NCBI RefSeq assembly: GCF_024397915.1
Contig: NZ_CP073347.1
Coordinates: 4,960,001 to 5,024,000, forward strand
Direction: 5' to 3'
Source: Marinobacterium rhizophilum
Lineage (GTDB): Bacteria > Pseudomonadota > Gammaproteobacteria > Pseudomonadales > Balneatricaceae
Length of the DNA: 64,000 nt
Below are positions 7,858 through 17,596 of the stretch, piece by piece. Under the pieces are notes generated by a model. That model was not told the origin of the DNA, did no database searches, and saw nothing but the letters and a program-made list of their open reading frames with translations. The position numbers and the translations under genes were made by a program. Position 1 is the stretch's first letter. Every line of letters starts with the position of its first letter.

Positions 7858-8751
7858 TCACCGCGCCTTTTTCGCTCCTTCGAACCGTAACGCCTCTATT
7901 TGTGAATAGTCTTCCAGCACCACTGGGTTAGCCCTGCAGAAGTTGATGTCTTCCACCTCAGGCGGAGCTGTCGGCACCTGCATGAGTTGCAGCAGGTAGA
8001 TAGCGGTGGCAGCGCGGGTTTTAATGGATAGCACCTCGTCGGTGAAACAGCGCTCGTGCCGGATGAGCGCCTGCTGTTCAGTCATTAGCCCGGGGTTGGG
8101 GATCAGTCGCAGTTCTACCTCCCGCTGCCAGAGCGTATCGTGCGTCGGATCCTCCAGTCGGGGGCCGAGTATGTCGCCACACTCCAGAATTCTCCCGAGC
8201 AAGAAGTCGCGATAGTCCCGGTTTTTTTCACAGAAGGCACGCAGGTGCCAGCGGTAGCCGCTGGATACCAGCGAATGAGGGGCGACAATCCGTTCTTCGC
8301 CTTTCGGGCTGGTCATGGAGGCATAGGTCAGCTCCAAGCGCTGTCCTGTCCGGCAGGCCTCGACGACCTGGCGCACGATGCGTGGTTCTGCTCGGCGCTG
8401 GGGTGGCCGAATAACGCAGGTGTGGCTTTGTGACAGGGCGATGCGTTCAACAAAACCTTCCAGGAAACTGTGGGAATCCAGCAGGTTCAGGTATTCATCC
8501 ACGGTGCCGGTCGTGAAGTGCGGGTTGAAGCTTGTGGAAGGTATATAGCCCTTCAGATGAGCGTCGTAATCGAGATTCTCCGGCACCATCTGCTTGTATT
8601 GATTGATATCCCGGGAGGCCTGCTGACGCTTTATGCCAAAGGTGTTGCACAGATGGTTGGTTGTCAGACGACCCTCCCACAGGGCGATGATTTCGATATA
8701 GCGATAACGCAGTAACACTTCCCACTTCAGATCTTTCAGTGCCGTCAGCAT
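7858..8751 (-). CDS. WYL-domain transcriptional regulator (BrxR/CapW-like)
   Basis: 297-aa regulator from ATG 8751. N-terminal winged HTH (IIALWEGRLTTNHLCNTFGIKRQQASRDINQYK), central WYL domain (RLELTYASMTSPKGEERIVAPHSLVSSGYRWHLRAFC) and a C-terminal WCX-like domain. This three-part architecture is that of BrxR/CapW repressors, which control BREX, CBASS and other defence loci. An in-frame start at 8808 exists, but it would place the palindromic operator (8773-8819) inside the coding region, so 8751 is preferred. The gene is divergent from the DUF4258-like gene and its island neighbours. It probably represses its own promoter and the divergent one. Confidence 0.88.
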   Translation of the reverse strand: MLTALKDLKWEVLLRYRYIEIIALWEGRLTTNHLCNTFGIKRQQASRDINQYKQMVPENLDYDAHLKGYIPSTSFNPHFTTGTVDEYLNLLDSHSFLEGFVERIALSQSHTCVIRPPQRRAEPRIVRQVVEACRTGQRLELTYASMTSPKGEERIVAPHSLVSSGYRWHLRAFCEKNRDYRDFLLGRILECGDILGPRLEDPTHDTLWQREVELRLIPNPGLMTEQQALIRHERCFTDEVLSIKTRAATAIYLLQLMQVPTAPPEVEDINFCRANPVVLEDYSQIEALRFEGAKKAR

Positions 8752-8772
8752 CCTACCTGTCCCTTTCAGGGT

Positions 8773-8819
8773 ACATGTCCTGTTAATGGGACATGTATAT
8801 GTATACAAATCTTACATGT
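8773..8819. promoter_or_regulatory. Candidate WYL-regulator operator (ACATGTCC palindrome)
   Basis: ACATGTCC (8773-8780) and its exact inverse GGACATGT (8789-8796) are separated by 8 nt. A third ACATGT copy is at 8814-8819. The site lies in the divergent intergenic region 22 nt upstream of the WYL regulator start. BrxR/CapW proteins bind such inverted repeats as dimers; the assignment to this protein is by position. Confidence 0.7.
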
Positions 8820-8879
8820 GGTCAAAAGATAACCTAGTATTGGGCTCTCAACAACGGCTGATGGATGACGGAGGCGGTG

Positions 8880-9149
8880 ATGTTTTCAAAACATGCCACA
8901 CAACGTATGCAACAGCGCGGTGTTTCAGGCCTGATGGTTGATCTGCTGATCGACTATGGCGCAGTCGATTACCACCGTGGTGCGGAAGTGATCTCATTGG
9001 ACAAGCGCGGATGGCGCCGGTTATGCCGCGAACTTCCTTGTCCGACCCAAGTACTCGACAAGGTGCGCCGTTGCTACCTGGTGATGGCCGAGGGCATCAT
9101 CGTGACCGTCGGGCACAAGACAACTCACTTTAAGACGCAGCGTCACTGA
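8880..9149 (+). CDS. DUF4258-like small protein
   Basis: 89-aa protein. ATG 8880 is chosen because GGAGG (8870-8874) sits 5 nt upstream; ATG 8865 would lack a ribosome site. The N-terminal FSKHATQRMQQRGVS carries the H..R..R pattern of DUF4258, and the C-terminal half ends GIIVTVGHKTTHFK. DUF4258 proteins occur in mobile islands and some resemble RNase-type toxins, but no activity can be read here. It is first in the plus-strand set controlled from the WYL operator region. Confidence 0.65.
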   Translation: MFSKHATQRMQQRGVSGLMVDLLIDYGAVDYHRGAEVISLDKRGWRRLCRELPCPTQVLDKVRRCYLVMAEGIIVTVGHKTTHFKTQRH

Positions 9150-9174
9150 ATGAGTCGACAGAGGGGGAGATCAC

Positions 9175-9384
9175 ATGGGTGTCGCACTCGTATTGTTCGG
9201 CCTCGTAATCTCGATGAACCATCTTATTGTGGGCATGATTATGATCGCAGTAGGTACCCTGCTGATCGTGAACAGGGTGCAGATCAATATCAGTGTGTCC
9301 GATATGACCGGGCTGGCGGTGATGCTGTTCCTGATTTACATCCTGCACTCCTGTGCCAACATATTGCACAGCTCTGGATACTAA
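9175..9384 (+). CDS. Small membrane protein
   Basis: 69-aa hydrophobic protein with GGGGGAGA as ribosome site. Two or three transmembrane helices are visible: VALVLFGLVISMNHLIVGMI, IAVGTLLIVNRV and LAVMLFLIYILHSC. No family recognised. It lies 25 nt after the DUF4258-like gene and 54 nt before the M15-like gene, so it is probably co-transcribed. A longer overlapping frame (9150-9416) is a shadow. Confidence 0.6.
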   Translation: MGVALVLFGLVISMNHLIVGMIMIAVGTLLIVNRVQINISVSDMTGLAVMLFLIYILHSCANILHSSGY

Positions 9385-9438
9385 GCGTTCGGATTTTCTC
9401 AGCCGACGCCCCTTGAACGCCTTGAGCGGAGGTCTCTT

Positions 9439-10101
9439 ATGACGATCGATTGGACCTACAGAAAACTGGAAGACTTCGGCCGTACCCGGCTGTCGGCAAA
9501 CTTCTTCATGCGTGAATTCCTCCACTCCGAGATTGCGCAGGCCCATGGCCTGACCAACGCACCGGATAACCCGGAGATTGCGATTGAGGCCGGTCGGCAA
9601 CTGTGCGAGCAGGTACTGGAGCCCATCCAGGCAGCCTGGGGTCGGGTGCATATCCGATCCGGCTATCGCTCGCCCGAGGTCAATGAGCTTGGCAACCGTC
9701 AGAAAATGAACTGCTCAAACAACGAAAACAACCGCGCCGCCCATATCTGGGGCCAGCGCGACAGCAGCGGCATGATGGGCGCGACGGCCTGTATCGTGAT
9801 TCCGGCCTGGCTCGACCACTTCGAGAAGACGGGCGACTGGGCATCACTCGCCTGGTGGATTCATCACCATGTGCCCGGTTACTACGAAATGGTGTTCTTC
9901 AAGCACCTCTGTGCCTTCAATATCCGCTGGTACCAAGGCAATGACGGCAACAAGACCGTCCGTTCGTTTTTGCCGAACCCGGATACCGGCGACAAATCGG
10001 CGCTGATAAGTAAGGGGCAGGTCCATCCGTATTACGCTTCAATGCCTGAGGAGCAGCGCTATGCAGCGGCCCAGGCCATGATGGATGCACGCAGAGGTTG
10101 A
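9439..10101 (+). CDS. Peptidase M15-like protein
   Basis: 220-aa protein. The segment VHIRSGYRSPEVNELGN followed by AAHIWGQRDSSGMMGATAC is laid out like the SGYRS...N...SxHxxGxAxD signature of M15 D,D-carboxypeptidase/endolysin domains. However, the expected aspartate of the metal site is replaced (ATAC), so catalysis is doubtful. A further HHHVPGYYEMVFF segment could supply histidines. No signal peptide is visible, so it would be cytosolic. Its position between the WYL-controlled small genes and the helicase-nuclease suggests an island function rather than cell-wall metabolism. Confidence 0.6.
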   Translation: MTIDWTYRKLEDFGRTRLSANFFMREFLHSEIAQAHGLTNAPDNPEIAIEAGRQLCEQVLEPIQAAWGRVHIRSGYRSPEVNELGNRQKMNCSNNENNRAAHIWGQRDSSGMMGATACIVIPAWLDHFEKTGDWASLAWWIHHHVPGYYEMVFFKHLCAFNIRWYQGNDGNKTVRSFLPNPDTGDKSALISKGQVHPYYASMPEEQRYAAAQAMMDARRG

Positions 10102-10590
10102 GATTCCAGTTGTAGCCATTATGCAACAGTCTCGTATCCTGCAGTGGGGGTTCCGTATTACACTTGCGGACCAAGTAAACAGGTATCATCCGAAATCGCA
10201 GAATCAACGTGCGTTTCCGGATTTAATTCAAATAGTAGCCAGGGAAGGGGTGATGAGTTAGATGCTCATGCCGCGAGTGACAGAGAAAGTTTGTGAGGTG
10301 CTGCTGCGATCCAGCCTGCCGAGCATTGTTGGGTACCGGTCATATGAGACGCGGCCCCGATATTTTCTGATCAGGGAGCAAATCTCACCTGCAGCACACT
10401 GGTCACCCGGTATAGCGCGATACCCCACTCAGCTTTTGCCTGGGAGAGGTCCCGTGTCAACCGGTGATTGGGCTACCTTGAATCAGGTACTGAGCACGAG
10501 TCTGTTGGACATTCTGTGGTGATATCAGGTTGTGGTCAGCACCCCTGAGCAGAGTCCAGATTCGATCTGGAAAGGAAAAGGAGTATTTCC
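10102..10590. other. Intergenic region before helicase-nuclease gene
   Basis: Nearly 490 bases without a convincing gene. The 86-residue frame at 10262-10522 has no motif or ribosome site and is treated as spurious. The region presumably holds the promoter of the 1577-aa helicase, but I cannot place -35/-10 boxes with confidence. Confidence 0.5.
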
Positions 10591-13500
10591 GTGAGTATCC
10601 AAACGAAGCTTGAGCTGGCACGGCTCGAATTGCTGGACATGGGATTGCGAGGCAATCCGTTGCTGCATGTGCCGAAAACGACCAAGTTTTTGGATATCGT
10701 GGAAGAGCGCTCCGATGACGTCTTTCGGATTCTCGTCGAGGATGGCAAGCCCATGGGGTTTCTGCCGCTGCCTGAAGCTTATGAAAAAGAGGCCGAGGGT
10801 GACGAAGAGCCGGTCGAGCAGCTGCCGAGTTTGGACAAGTATCTTGATCAGAAAGTGGGCGATTCGCGTTATGGCGATCTTTTCCTGCAGACACGATTAT
10901 CGCCTAATCTATTGGATACTCGGCTTCTAAAGATCGAGAACGAAGCGCATACGCTGCTGAATGAGCAGGGTATTGATGTCTTGTACCTCGCGCTTGGTTT
11001 TCTCGAATGGTACGAGGACCCGAATGCCACGACGCCTCGATATGCGCCACTGATACTAATCCCGGTTGAGTTGAGCAGGGAGTCGGCGCGCAATCGCTTC
11101 AAACTCAACTATACCGGGGCTGACCTGGGGCCTAACCTTACCCTGGCGGCTAAGTTGAAAGGAGAGTTTAGGGCGGCCTTGCCTGATTTTGATGAAGAAT
11201 TCGATTTGTCCGCTTACCTGAAGGCTGTTGATAAAGCCGTGGCGGCTCAGCCACGTTGGAAAGTGGATGCCGATCGTATTGGTCTTGGCCTGTTTCAGTT
11301 CGGCAAGTTTCAGATGTATGCGGATTTGGATCCCGCGAACTGGCCTGATGCTGGAACGGGCCCGGATAGTGTTCTCGTAGGGCAGCTACTTGATAAGGGC
11401 TTTCAGCGAGATGCAGACCTTCTGGAAAATATTGCCGATCACGAGCATATCAGCACACCAGAAGTACTCCACCTGATCAAAGATGCTGACTCCAGTCAGC
11501 TTGAAGCGATTCTGGCCGTCATGGAGGGGGCCAATCTGGTCATCCAGGGGCCGCCAGGTACTGGCAAGTCACAAACAATCACGAATTTGATTAGCGAAGC
11601 AGTTGCGCGGGGAAAGACAGTGCTCTTTGTCGCGCAGAAGATGGCGGCGCTGGAAGTAGTCAAAGCCAGGCTGGACGAGTGCCACCTTGGGGATGCTGTT
11701 TTAGAACTGCATAGTCATAAAAGTAACAAGACCGCTGTGCTGGGTTCCTTGCAGTCTGTATTTGGGCAGGGGAAGCCACAGTCACCCGATCGTTCAGTCG
11801 AGTATCGGCGCCTGAGTGCAGCGCGTACTCAGCTGGATGAGTATGTGCAGGCTGTCAGCCAACCGATACTTAACTCCGAAATGAATTTTGTCGAGTGTCT
11901 GGGGCGTATGCTCGACGTTCAAAATGATCCACGTCTGGAAAAACTGGCACGTATCCGTTTCGACCTGCTGCGAAACTGGGGGCGTGAGGAGCTCGGAACG
12001 GCGACTCGGGCGCTTACGGCAACGCAGAATTTTCTGATTGAGTTTGGTTGTCCTGACGAGAACCCTTACAGCGGCTCATCCCGCCGAACCCTGTCGCCGT
12101 CTCAGGAGCAAGATCTACGCAAGTATGTCAAAAAGGCTCGCGAGTCTTTGGATACGCTGGTGGATGATGCTGACGAACTCGCCAGCCAGATGCATCTACC
12201 GGAAGTGGAAACGTTCGCTGATCTTCAGGTGCTGTACCGGGCCGGCAAGCGAGCCTTAGACGCACCGCACTTAAGTGGTGTTCGTCTAACGACGCAGGAT
12301 TGGCAGGTGCGCCGTGACGAGATCAACGAATTGATTGAGTGTGGTGTAGCAATGGCTGAAATCCGCTTGAGTCACAGCCAGCGTTTTATTGATGCTGTGT
12401 TTGAGGCGGACCTGTTACCCATCAGAATGGGGTTGGCTGGTCGGGCTGATAAGTGGTGGCGAATCTTCTCGGGTGAGTATCGTCGTGCCAGGCAAGCGCT
12501 TAGTGGATATGCGCAGGGCAAGTTGGAAGGGAATCCCGTCGACTGGCTGGAATGGGTGGATGACTTGCTGGCGTTTCAGAAGAAGCAAAAACGCTTCAAT
12601 GAACTGGAGCCAACCGGGGCTGCGCTTTTTGGCGCGCAGTGGCAAGAAGAGCGTTCTGACTGGACTGTATTGAAAACTCTCAAGGAATGGATCGTCGACC
12701 TCTATGAAGCGATCGGCAATGGAGAGCTTCCCCAGGGGCTGACTGATTTCCTACAGGCTGAGCCGGATCTCAAGGCCTGGGAAGGTCAGATAAGCGCACT
12801 CGAACCCCGATACCAGCAAGTGGATGGCTTGCTGAAGGGGTTGATCAAGTTCCTTGGTTGGTCAGCTGAGCTTAGTGATGACGATGATCTCGATGGCTGG
12901 AGTGAACGTCTTGAACACTGGGAAGATACCGCAGCACTTTACAACGCAGTGCGATTCAACCAGCTGCAAAGTGATTTAAAAGAAGCGGGGCTGGGCTCTC
13001 TGATTGGAGAACTACGCAAGTGGCCGCATGCACCCACTGTGTTGGTGCATTGGTTGAAATACAGCTACTACTCTGGGCTGGTTGACGCTGCTTACGCTGA
13101 GTCACCTCAAATTGGGCAGTTTGATCGGCTTACGCATGAGCGTTTAGTTCTGGAGTTTGCTGAGCTTGATAATGCGTCTTTCAGCTATGCGCAGGAGGCA
13201 CTGGTCGCAAAGTTGCACAAATCGCTTCCAAGCCTCAATGCGCCCGGCGAGATGGACGTTTTGCGCCGTGAGTTCAGTAAAAAACGCCGCCATATAGCCA
13301 TCCGGCGTCTCATCAGCGAAGCATCAAATGTCATTCAGCAGGCCAAGCCGGTCTTTATGATGAGCCCGATGTCAGTTTCTACTTACCTGCCACAAGGCAA
13401 GGTTGAGTTTGATCTGGTAATTTTCGATGAGGCCAGCCAGATTCCCGCTCCTGAGGCGTTGGGGGCCATCATGCGTGGTGCTCAAGTCGTGGTCGTTGGT

Positions 13501-15324
13501 GATAGCAAGCAGATGCCGCCGACCGGCTTTTTTAGTCGCTCGGTAGAAGTCGATGAAGAAGAAGCGCAAGAGAGTGTTACTGCGGATGTTGAAAGTATTC
13601 TTGGGCTCATGCTGTCCCGTGGCTCGCCAGAGCGTATGTTGCGCTGGCACTACCGTAGCCGCCATCACTCGCTGATAGCCGTTTCAAATGACCAGTTCTA
13701 TAACAACCAATTGCTGGTATTCCCAGGGTCTGGCGCCAACCCGCATGCGACGGGCCTGAATCTCAATCTACTTAACGACACGCACTATGACCGAGGTGGC
13801 TCGCGAGCTAATCTCGGTGAGGCGCAGGCCGTAGCGTTGGCGGTACTGGAGCATATCCGGCACAAGCCGACCCAATCGCTCGGAGTGGTTGCGTTTAGTG
13901 TTGCGCAGCGTGAAGTAATTGTACTGGAGGTGGAGCGGCTACGCCGTGAATATCCCGAGACGGAAGAGTTCTTTAAGTACCATGCCGGTGGCGATGAGTT
14001 CTTTATCAAGAATCTAGAGAACGTTCAGGGGGATGAGCGCGATACCATTTTTATCAGTATCGGCTATGGACGCACGGCTGCCGGAACCTTTGGGCTGAAT
14101 TTCGGCCCGCTCAATAGCAAAGGTGGTGAGCGGCGCCTGAATGTGTTGATTTCGCGCGCCAGGCTTTCGATGGAGGTCTTCTGCAATTTTTCAGCAGATG
14201 AACTCAAGGTTGATGCCAGCTCTGCATTCGGGTTACGTGCGCTTAAAGTATTCCTGAAGTATGCAGAAACCGGGATTTTGCCCGTTAGCCAGGTAACAGG
14301 CCGCGAACCGGATTCTCCCTTCGAAGTCGAGGTCAAGCAGGCCATTGAGCGTCTTGGTTACGAGGTAGAGCCCCAAGTTGGTTGTCAGGGGTTCTATATC
14401 GACCTGGCTGTGCGTGATCCGAACAAGTCCGGGCGCTTTATTCTTGCTGTTGAGTGCGATGGCGCCAGCTACCACAGCTCAATTGCAGCGCGCGATCGCG
14501 ACCGCTTGCGGCAATCCGTCCTGGAAGGGCTTGGTTGGCGATTCCACCGGATCTGGAGTACTGAATGGTTCCGCAACGCGGTAGCCGAAACTGGGCGATT
14601 GAAGGAGGCCATTGAAGGTTCGATCCGTTACCAGGAGCAGCTGGACCGTCAGGCCCACGTGGTCGGGCCCAAACAGGAGCAACTAGCGGCCGAGCTTGAG
14701 ATTGTTAGAACAGAGGTTGATGACGCCAGCATAATGATTCCAGCTTATAAGCCAGTGTCTACAAAACAGCTTGGACTCCCTGTCGTCAATGACTTCCTGG
14801 GGATTCCCGATAGCATCCTGTGCACGGCGATCAAAACGGTGGCTGAGATTGAAGGCCCGGTCCATATCAACTTGCTGACCAGTCGACTGCTGTCAGCGAC
14901 AGGCATTAGCCGTGCTGGGCAGCGTATCCAAAGCAAGATGGTTGCCTGTATCGCTACGCTCCAGGCATCAGGCTCCGTTCGATTCAGGGATGACTTTGTC
15001 TCGGTACCCAATCAGGTGGTCGCGTTGCGTGATTGGAGCGACTTGCCCCCGGCTCAGCGCAAGTTTGAAATGGTATCCAACGATGAGTTGCAGCATGCAC
15101 TACTAGTAACCGTTCGTGACGGTTATAGCCTGGAGCGTGCAGACTGTATGAGTGCCGCCCTGAGCCTGATTGGCTTCAAGCGGTTGACGACGGCCATCAA
15201 AGCCCGCCTCGACAACCTGATTGATGGCCTGATTGGCGAGACGCGGTTCGTCGAGAGTTCCGGACGGTTGCAGCTTAGTGACGAGGTAAGGAGCGATCTG
15301 CAGAGCAATACTGTAGGTGGCTGA
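10591..15324 (+). CDS. DUF4011/SF1 helicase-nuclease (REase and DUF3320 domains)
   Basis: 1577-aa protein starting at GTG 10591 with AAGGAG 8 nt upstream. Domains in order: N-terminal DUF4011 (residues about 1-200); a superfamily 1 helicase with Walker A GPPGTGKSQT near 320, Walker B IFDEAS near 944, GDSKQMPP, and YRSRH near 1020; the C-terminal helicase motif LNVLISRAR; a restriction-endonuclease-like (Vsr/MTES_1575 type) domain at about 1240-1330 with AVECDGASYH; and a C-terminal DUF3320-like winged domain (about 1395-1475). Large helicases of this architecture are enriched in defence islands. It is predicted to unwind and cleave foreign nucleic acid; that is inference. It lies upstream of the HTH and PglW-like kinase genes on the same strand and appears intact. 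Confidence 0.9.
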   Translation: MSIQTKLELARLELLDMGLRGNPLLHVPKTTKFLDIVEERSDDVFRILVEDGKPMGFLPLPEAYEKEAEGDEEPVEQLPSLDKYLDQKVGDSRYGDLFLQTRLSPNLLDTRLLKIENEAHTLLNEQGIDVLYLALGFLEWYEDPNATTPRYAPLILIPVELSRESARNRFKLNYTGADLGPNLTLAAKLKGEFRAALPDFDEEFDLSAYLKAVDKAVAAQPRWKVDADRIGLGLFQFGKFQMYADLDPANWPDAGTGPDSVLVGQLLDKGFQRDADLLENIADHEHISTPEVLHLIKDADSSQLEAILAVMEGANLVIQGPPGTGKSQTITNLISEAVARGKTVLFVAQKMAALEVVKARLDECHLGDAVLELHSHKSNKTAVLGSLQSVFGQGKPQSPDRSVEYRRLSAARTQLDEYVQAVSQPILNSEMNFVECLGRMLDVQNDPRLEKLARIRFDLLRNWGREELGTATRALTATQNFLIEFGCPDENPYSGSSRRTLSPSQEQDLRKYVKKARESLDTLVDDADELASQMHLPEVETFADLQVLYRAGKRALDAPHLSGVRLTTQDWQVRRDEINELIECGVAMAEIRLSHSQRFIDAVFEADLLPIRMGLAGRADKWWRIFSGEYRRARQALSGYAQGKLEGNPVDWLEWVDDLLAFQKKQKRFNELEPTGAALFGAQWQEERSDWTVLKTLKEWIVDLYEAIGNGELPQGLTDFLQAEPDLKAWEGQISALEPRYQQVDGLLKGLIKFLGWSAELSDDDDLDGWSERLEHWEDTAALYNAVRFNQLQSDLKEAGLGSLIGELRKWPHAPTVLVHWLKYSYYSGLVDAAYAESPQIGQFDRLTHERLVLEFAELDNASFSYAQEALVAKLHKSLPSLNAPGEMDVLRREFSKKRRHIAIRRLISEASNVIQQAKPVFMMSPMSVSTYLPQGKVEFDLVIFDEASQIPAPEALGAIMRGAQVVVVGDSKQMPPTGFFSRSVEVDEEEAQESVTADVESILGLMLSRGSPERMLRWHYRSRHHSLIAVSNDQFYNNQLLVFPGSGANPHATGLNLNLLNDTHYDRGGSRANLGEAQAVALAVLEHIRHKPTQSLGVVAFSVAQREVIVLEVERLRREYPETEEFFKYHAGGDEFFIKNLENVQGDERDTIFISIGYGRTAAGTFGLNFGPLNSKGGERRLNVLISRARLSMEVFCNFSADELKVDASSAFGLRALKVFLKYAETGILPVSQVTGREPDSPFEVEVKQAIERLGYEVEPQVGCQGFYIDLAVRDPNKSGRFILAVECDGASYHSSIAARDRDRLRQSVLEGLGWRFHRIWSTEWFRNAVAETGRLKEAIEGSIRYQEQLDRQAHVVGPKQEQLAAELEIVRTEVDDASIMIPAYKPVSTKQLGLPVVNDFLGIPDSILCTAIKTVAEIEGPVHINLLTSRLLSATGISRAGQRIQSKMVACIATLQASGSVRFRDDFVSVPNQVVALRDWSDLPPAQRKFEMVSNDELQHALLVTVRDGYSLERADCMSAALSLIGFKRLTTAIKARLDNLIDGLIGETRFVESSGRLQLSDEVRSDLQSNTVGG

Positions 15325-15460
15325 GGGGAGAAGGTTTTCCAACCCGGATTCACGGGAGAGATTCGAAGATGATGCCATACTGGTAGGCCTTGCCATTGCT
15401 TTTGGCTTGGGCGGTACTATAGTAGACCGCCTTGTACTGGTTTGACAGCAGGTGTAGGTC

Positions 15461-15667
15461 GTGAGTGATCATATATTGACCATCAAAGAGGTGGCGAGCT
15501 TCCTCAAGGTTCACGAGCGAACAGTTTACCGGTTGGCTGCTAAGGGAGACATTCCTGCATTCAAAGTTGCCAACAGTTGGCGCTTCCGCCAGGAAGATAT
15601 TGATCACTGGATCACGCAGCAAACCAGTTTTCCGTTGAAGGTTAACGGGGCAGAGGGCGACGTATGA
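15461..15667 (+). CDS. Excisionase-family helix-turn-helix protein
   Basis: 68-aa protein from GTG 15461. It carries an excisionase/MerR-like HTH (LTIKEVASFLKVHERTVYRLA) followed by AAKGDIPAFKVANSWRFRQEDIDHWI. Such mini-regulators are common between defence genes. Its stop codon overlaps the ATG of the kinase gene (ATGA, 15664-15667), so the two were translationally coupled. It could regulate the locus or be a DNA-targeting partner. Confidence 0.8.
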   Translation: MSDHILTIKEVASFLKVHERTVYRLAAKGDIPAFKVANSWRFRQEDIDHWITQQTSFPLKVNGAEGDV

Positions 15668-17528
15668 GTATGAACACGCTCTGGAAGCAGATCACACCGT
15701 CCGATTACGCGTGAGAACGTGAGGCCCTTGAGTTTGCACGTCAGGAGTTGCCAGACCACGACCCCTATCGGGCCTGGGCCAACTTTGAGTTTATCGCGCA
15801 GGATGGCTCGATCAATGAAGTCGACCTGATGGTGCTGACCCCAAAGGGTATGTATGTAATCGAGATCAAATCTCACCCTGGCGCCATTCGTGGCGATGCG
15901 TCTAACTGGGTTTGGGAAAAGCCGGACGGTGGCCAAAAGATCTTCGATAATCCGCGTCTGCTCACACGTCGCAAGGCTCAAAAGCTGGCGTCACTTCTTA
16001 AAGCGCAGCCATCCTTCCTGCGCAGTAAGGAAAGAGTCCCCTTTATTGATGCCATCGTTTTTTTGTCGGCAGAAAATCTGATGATCAGGCTGGATGACAA
16101 CGCCCGCCTGGGTGTCTTTGATCGTGGAGAATTTCTGCAGGCGATCACAAACATCGACGAAAATTGGTCGCACAAGCAAATCTCCGCCTATGCAGCCAAG
16201 GTTGTCACGCGGGCGGTTGAAGAGGCCGGCATCAAAGAATCGGTACGTATGCGCCGCGTCGGCAACTATGAGCTGAAAAGCCTGCTTGATGAGGCAGATA
16301 ACTTCCAGGAATGGTTAGCGGTTCACATTGAGCTGGGGGTCGAACGTAAAGTTCGTATTTATCTGACTCAGGGCAAAGACGCAGAGGATGTTAAACGACT
16401 GGAAAAGGCCGCCAAACTGGAGTTCCGTCTACTGGAAGGGATTGAGCATCCGGGCATTCTGCGTGCCAAAGATTATCAGCACCACGATAACGGCCCTGCG
16501 CTGGTCTATGAATATGACCCTATGGCCTTTCGGCTCGACCACCTGCTGATGCATCTGGGCAATGGCCGTCGGCTGGATACAATTCAGGCGGTTTACTTGC
16601 TGCGCTTGATCGCAGAAGCCGTGCAGTACGCCCATGGTCAAAAGCTTTACCACCGTGCCCTCAGTCCTCAAAGCATCTGGGTTAAGCCACTGGGTGATGA
16701 GAAATACAGCATAAAAATTAGTAATTGGGCCACCGCTGAACGTCTTTACGAAAACGAAACCCGCCATGTAAGCGCCCTGAGTCATCTGAGCCGAATGGTG
16801 CATGAAGATGCAGGGCCATACGTTGCCCTGGAAGCTCACTATAGCGAAGCCGATGGCGTTCATATGGATGTCTTTTCGCTGGGGGCAATCGCTTACCACT
16901 TGTTTACTGGTAAAAAGCCGGCTGAAAGCGACATCGAGTTACTGGATAAGCTGCGGCGTGGCAACGGTATGCAGGTAACTGACGAAGTGAACGGTGCCAG
17001 TGAGGCCATGCAGTATCTGGTGCAGTACGCAACACATCCGGACGTTGGTAGCCGCCTGGAGTCCGTAACTGAATTCCTCCGGTGTCTGGATGAGCTGGAG
17101 GATGAAATTAGCCAGCCAGATACGCTTCGCAGCAGCAACCCAACTGAAGCTCGCAAGGGTGACACCTTTCTCGGTGGCTTTACCGTTATCCGGCCGCTGG
17201 GTAAGGGGGCTTCTTCGGTCGTATTCCAGGTGGAATACCAAGGGCAGGAGCGGGTACTCAAGATTGCGTCTACGCCAGATCATAACAACCGTCTGCTGAA
17301 AGAGGGCGAGGTACTGGCGAATCTGCGTCATCAGTCCATCGTGGCCTATTACAAAACGCTCGATATCGGCGGTCATACCGCATTGCTGATCGATTATGCT
17401 GGTGAAGGTACTTTGGCTCGGCGTCTGCGTCATGTGGGTGCGGTGCAGTTGGAGTTGTTGGAGCGATTCGGCGATGACCTGCTCAGCGCGGTAGTGCACC
17501 TTGAAGATCAGGCGCTGGTGCCCCCCGG
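15664..17528 (+). pseudogene. pglW: PglW-like NERD-kinase gene, 5' part (nonsense codon, IS-interrupted)
   Basis: Starts at ATG 15664, overlapping the HTH gene. Codon 17 is TGA (15712-15714) where related PglW proteins have Trp in a W-EREAL segment; the frame then stays open to 17550. Residues about 30-140 form a NERD domain (NEVDLMVL...VIEIKS). Residues about 227-475 form a first kinase-like domain whose catalytic loop reads YHRALSPQS, lacking the HRD aspartate, so it is a pseudokinase. A second kinase starts near 501 with GKGASSVVF and VLKIAS and runs to HLEDQ near 614, where an IS3-family element is inserted. PglW is the Ser/Thr kinase of type 2 BREX; pglX, pglY and pglZ are not seen here. 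The gene is broken. Confidence 0.82.
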
Positions 17529-17596
17529 TGTCAGGGTAGTTGTCGCCTGATCAGTTTCACTTAAACCAAAGCACCGGGGGTGGAAAGAGTCATGCG

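Noticed and set aside
10262..10522. 86-codon frame upstream of the helicase-nuclease
   Set aside because: No ribosome site, no recognisable motif and low-complexity shadow features.
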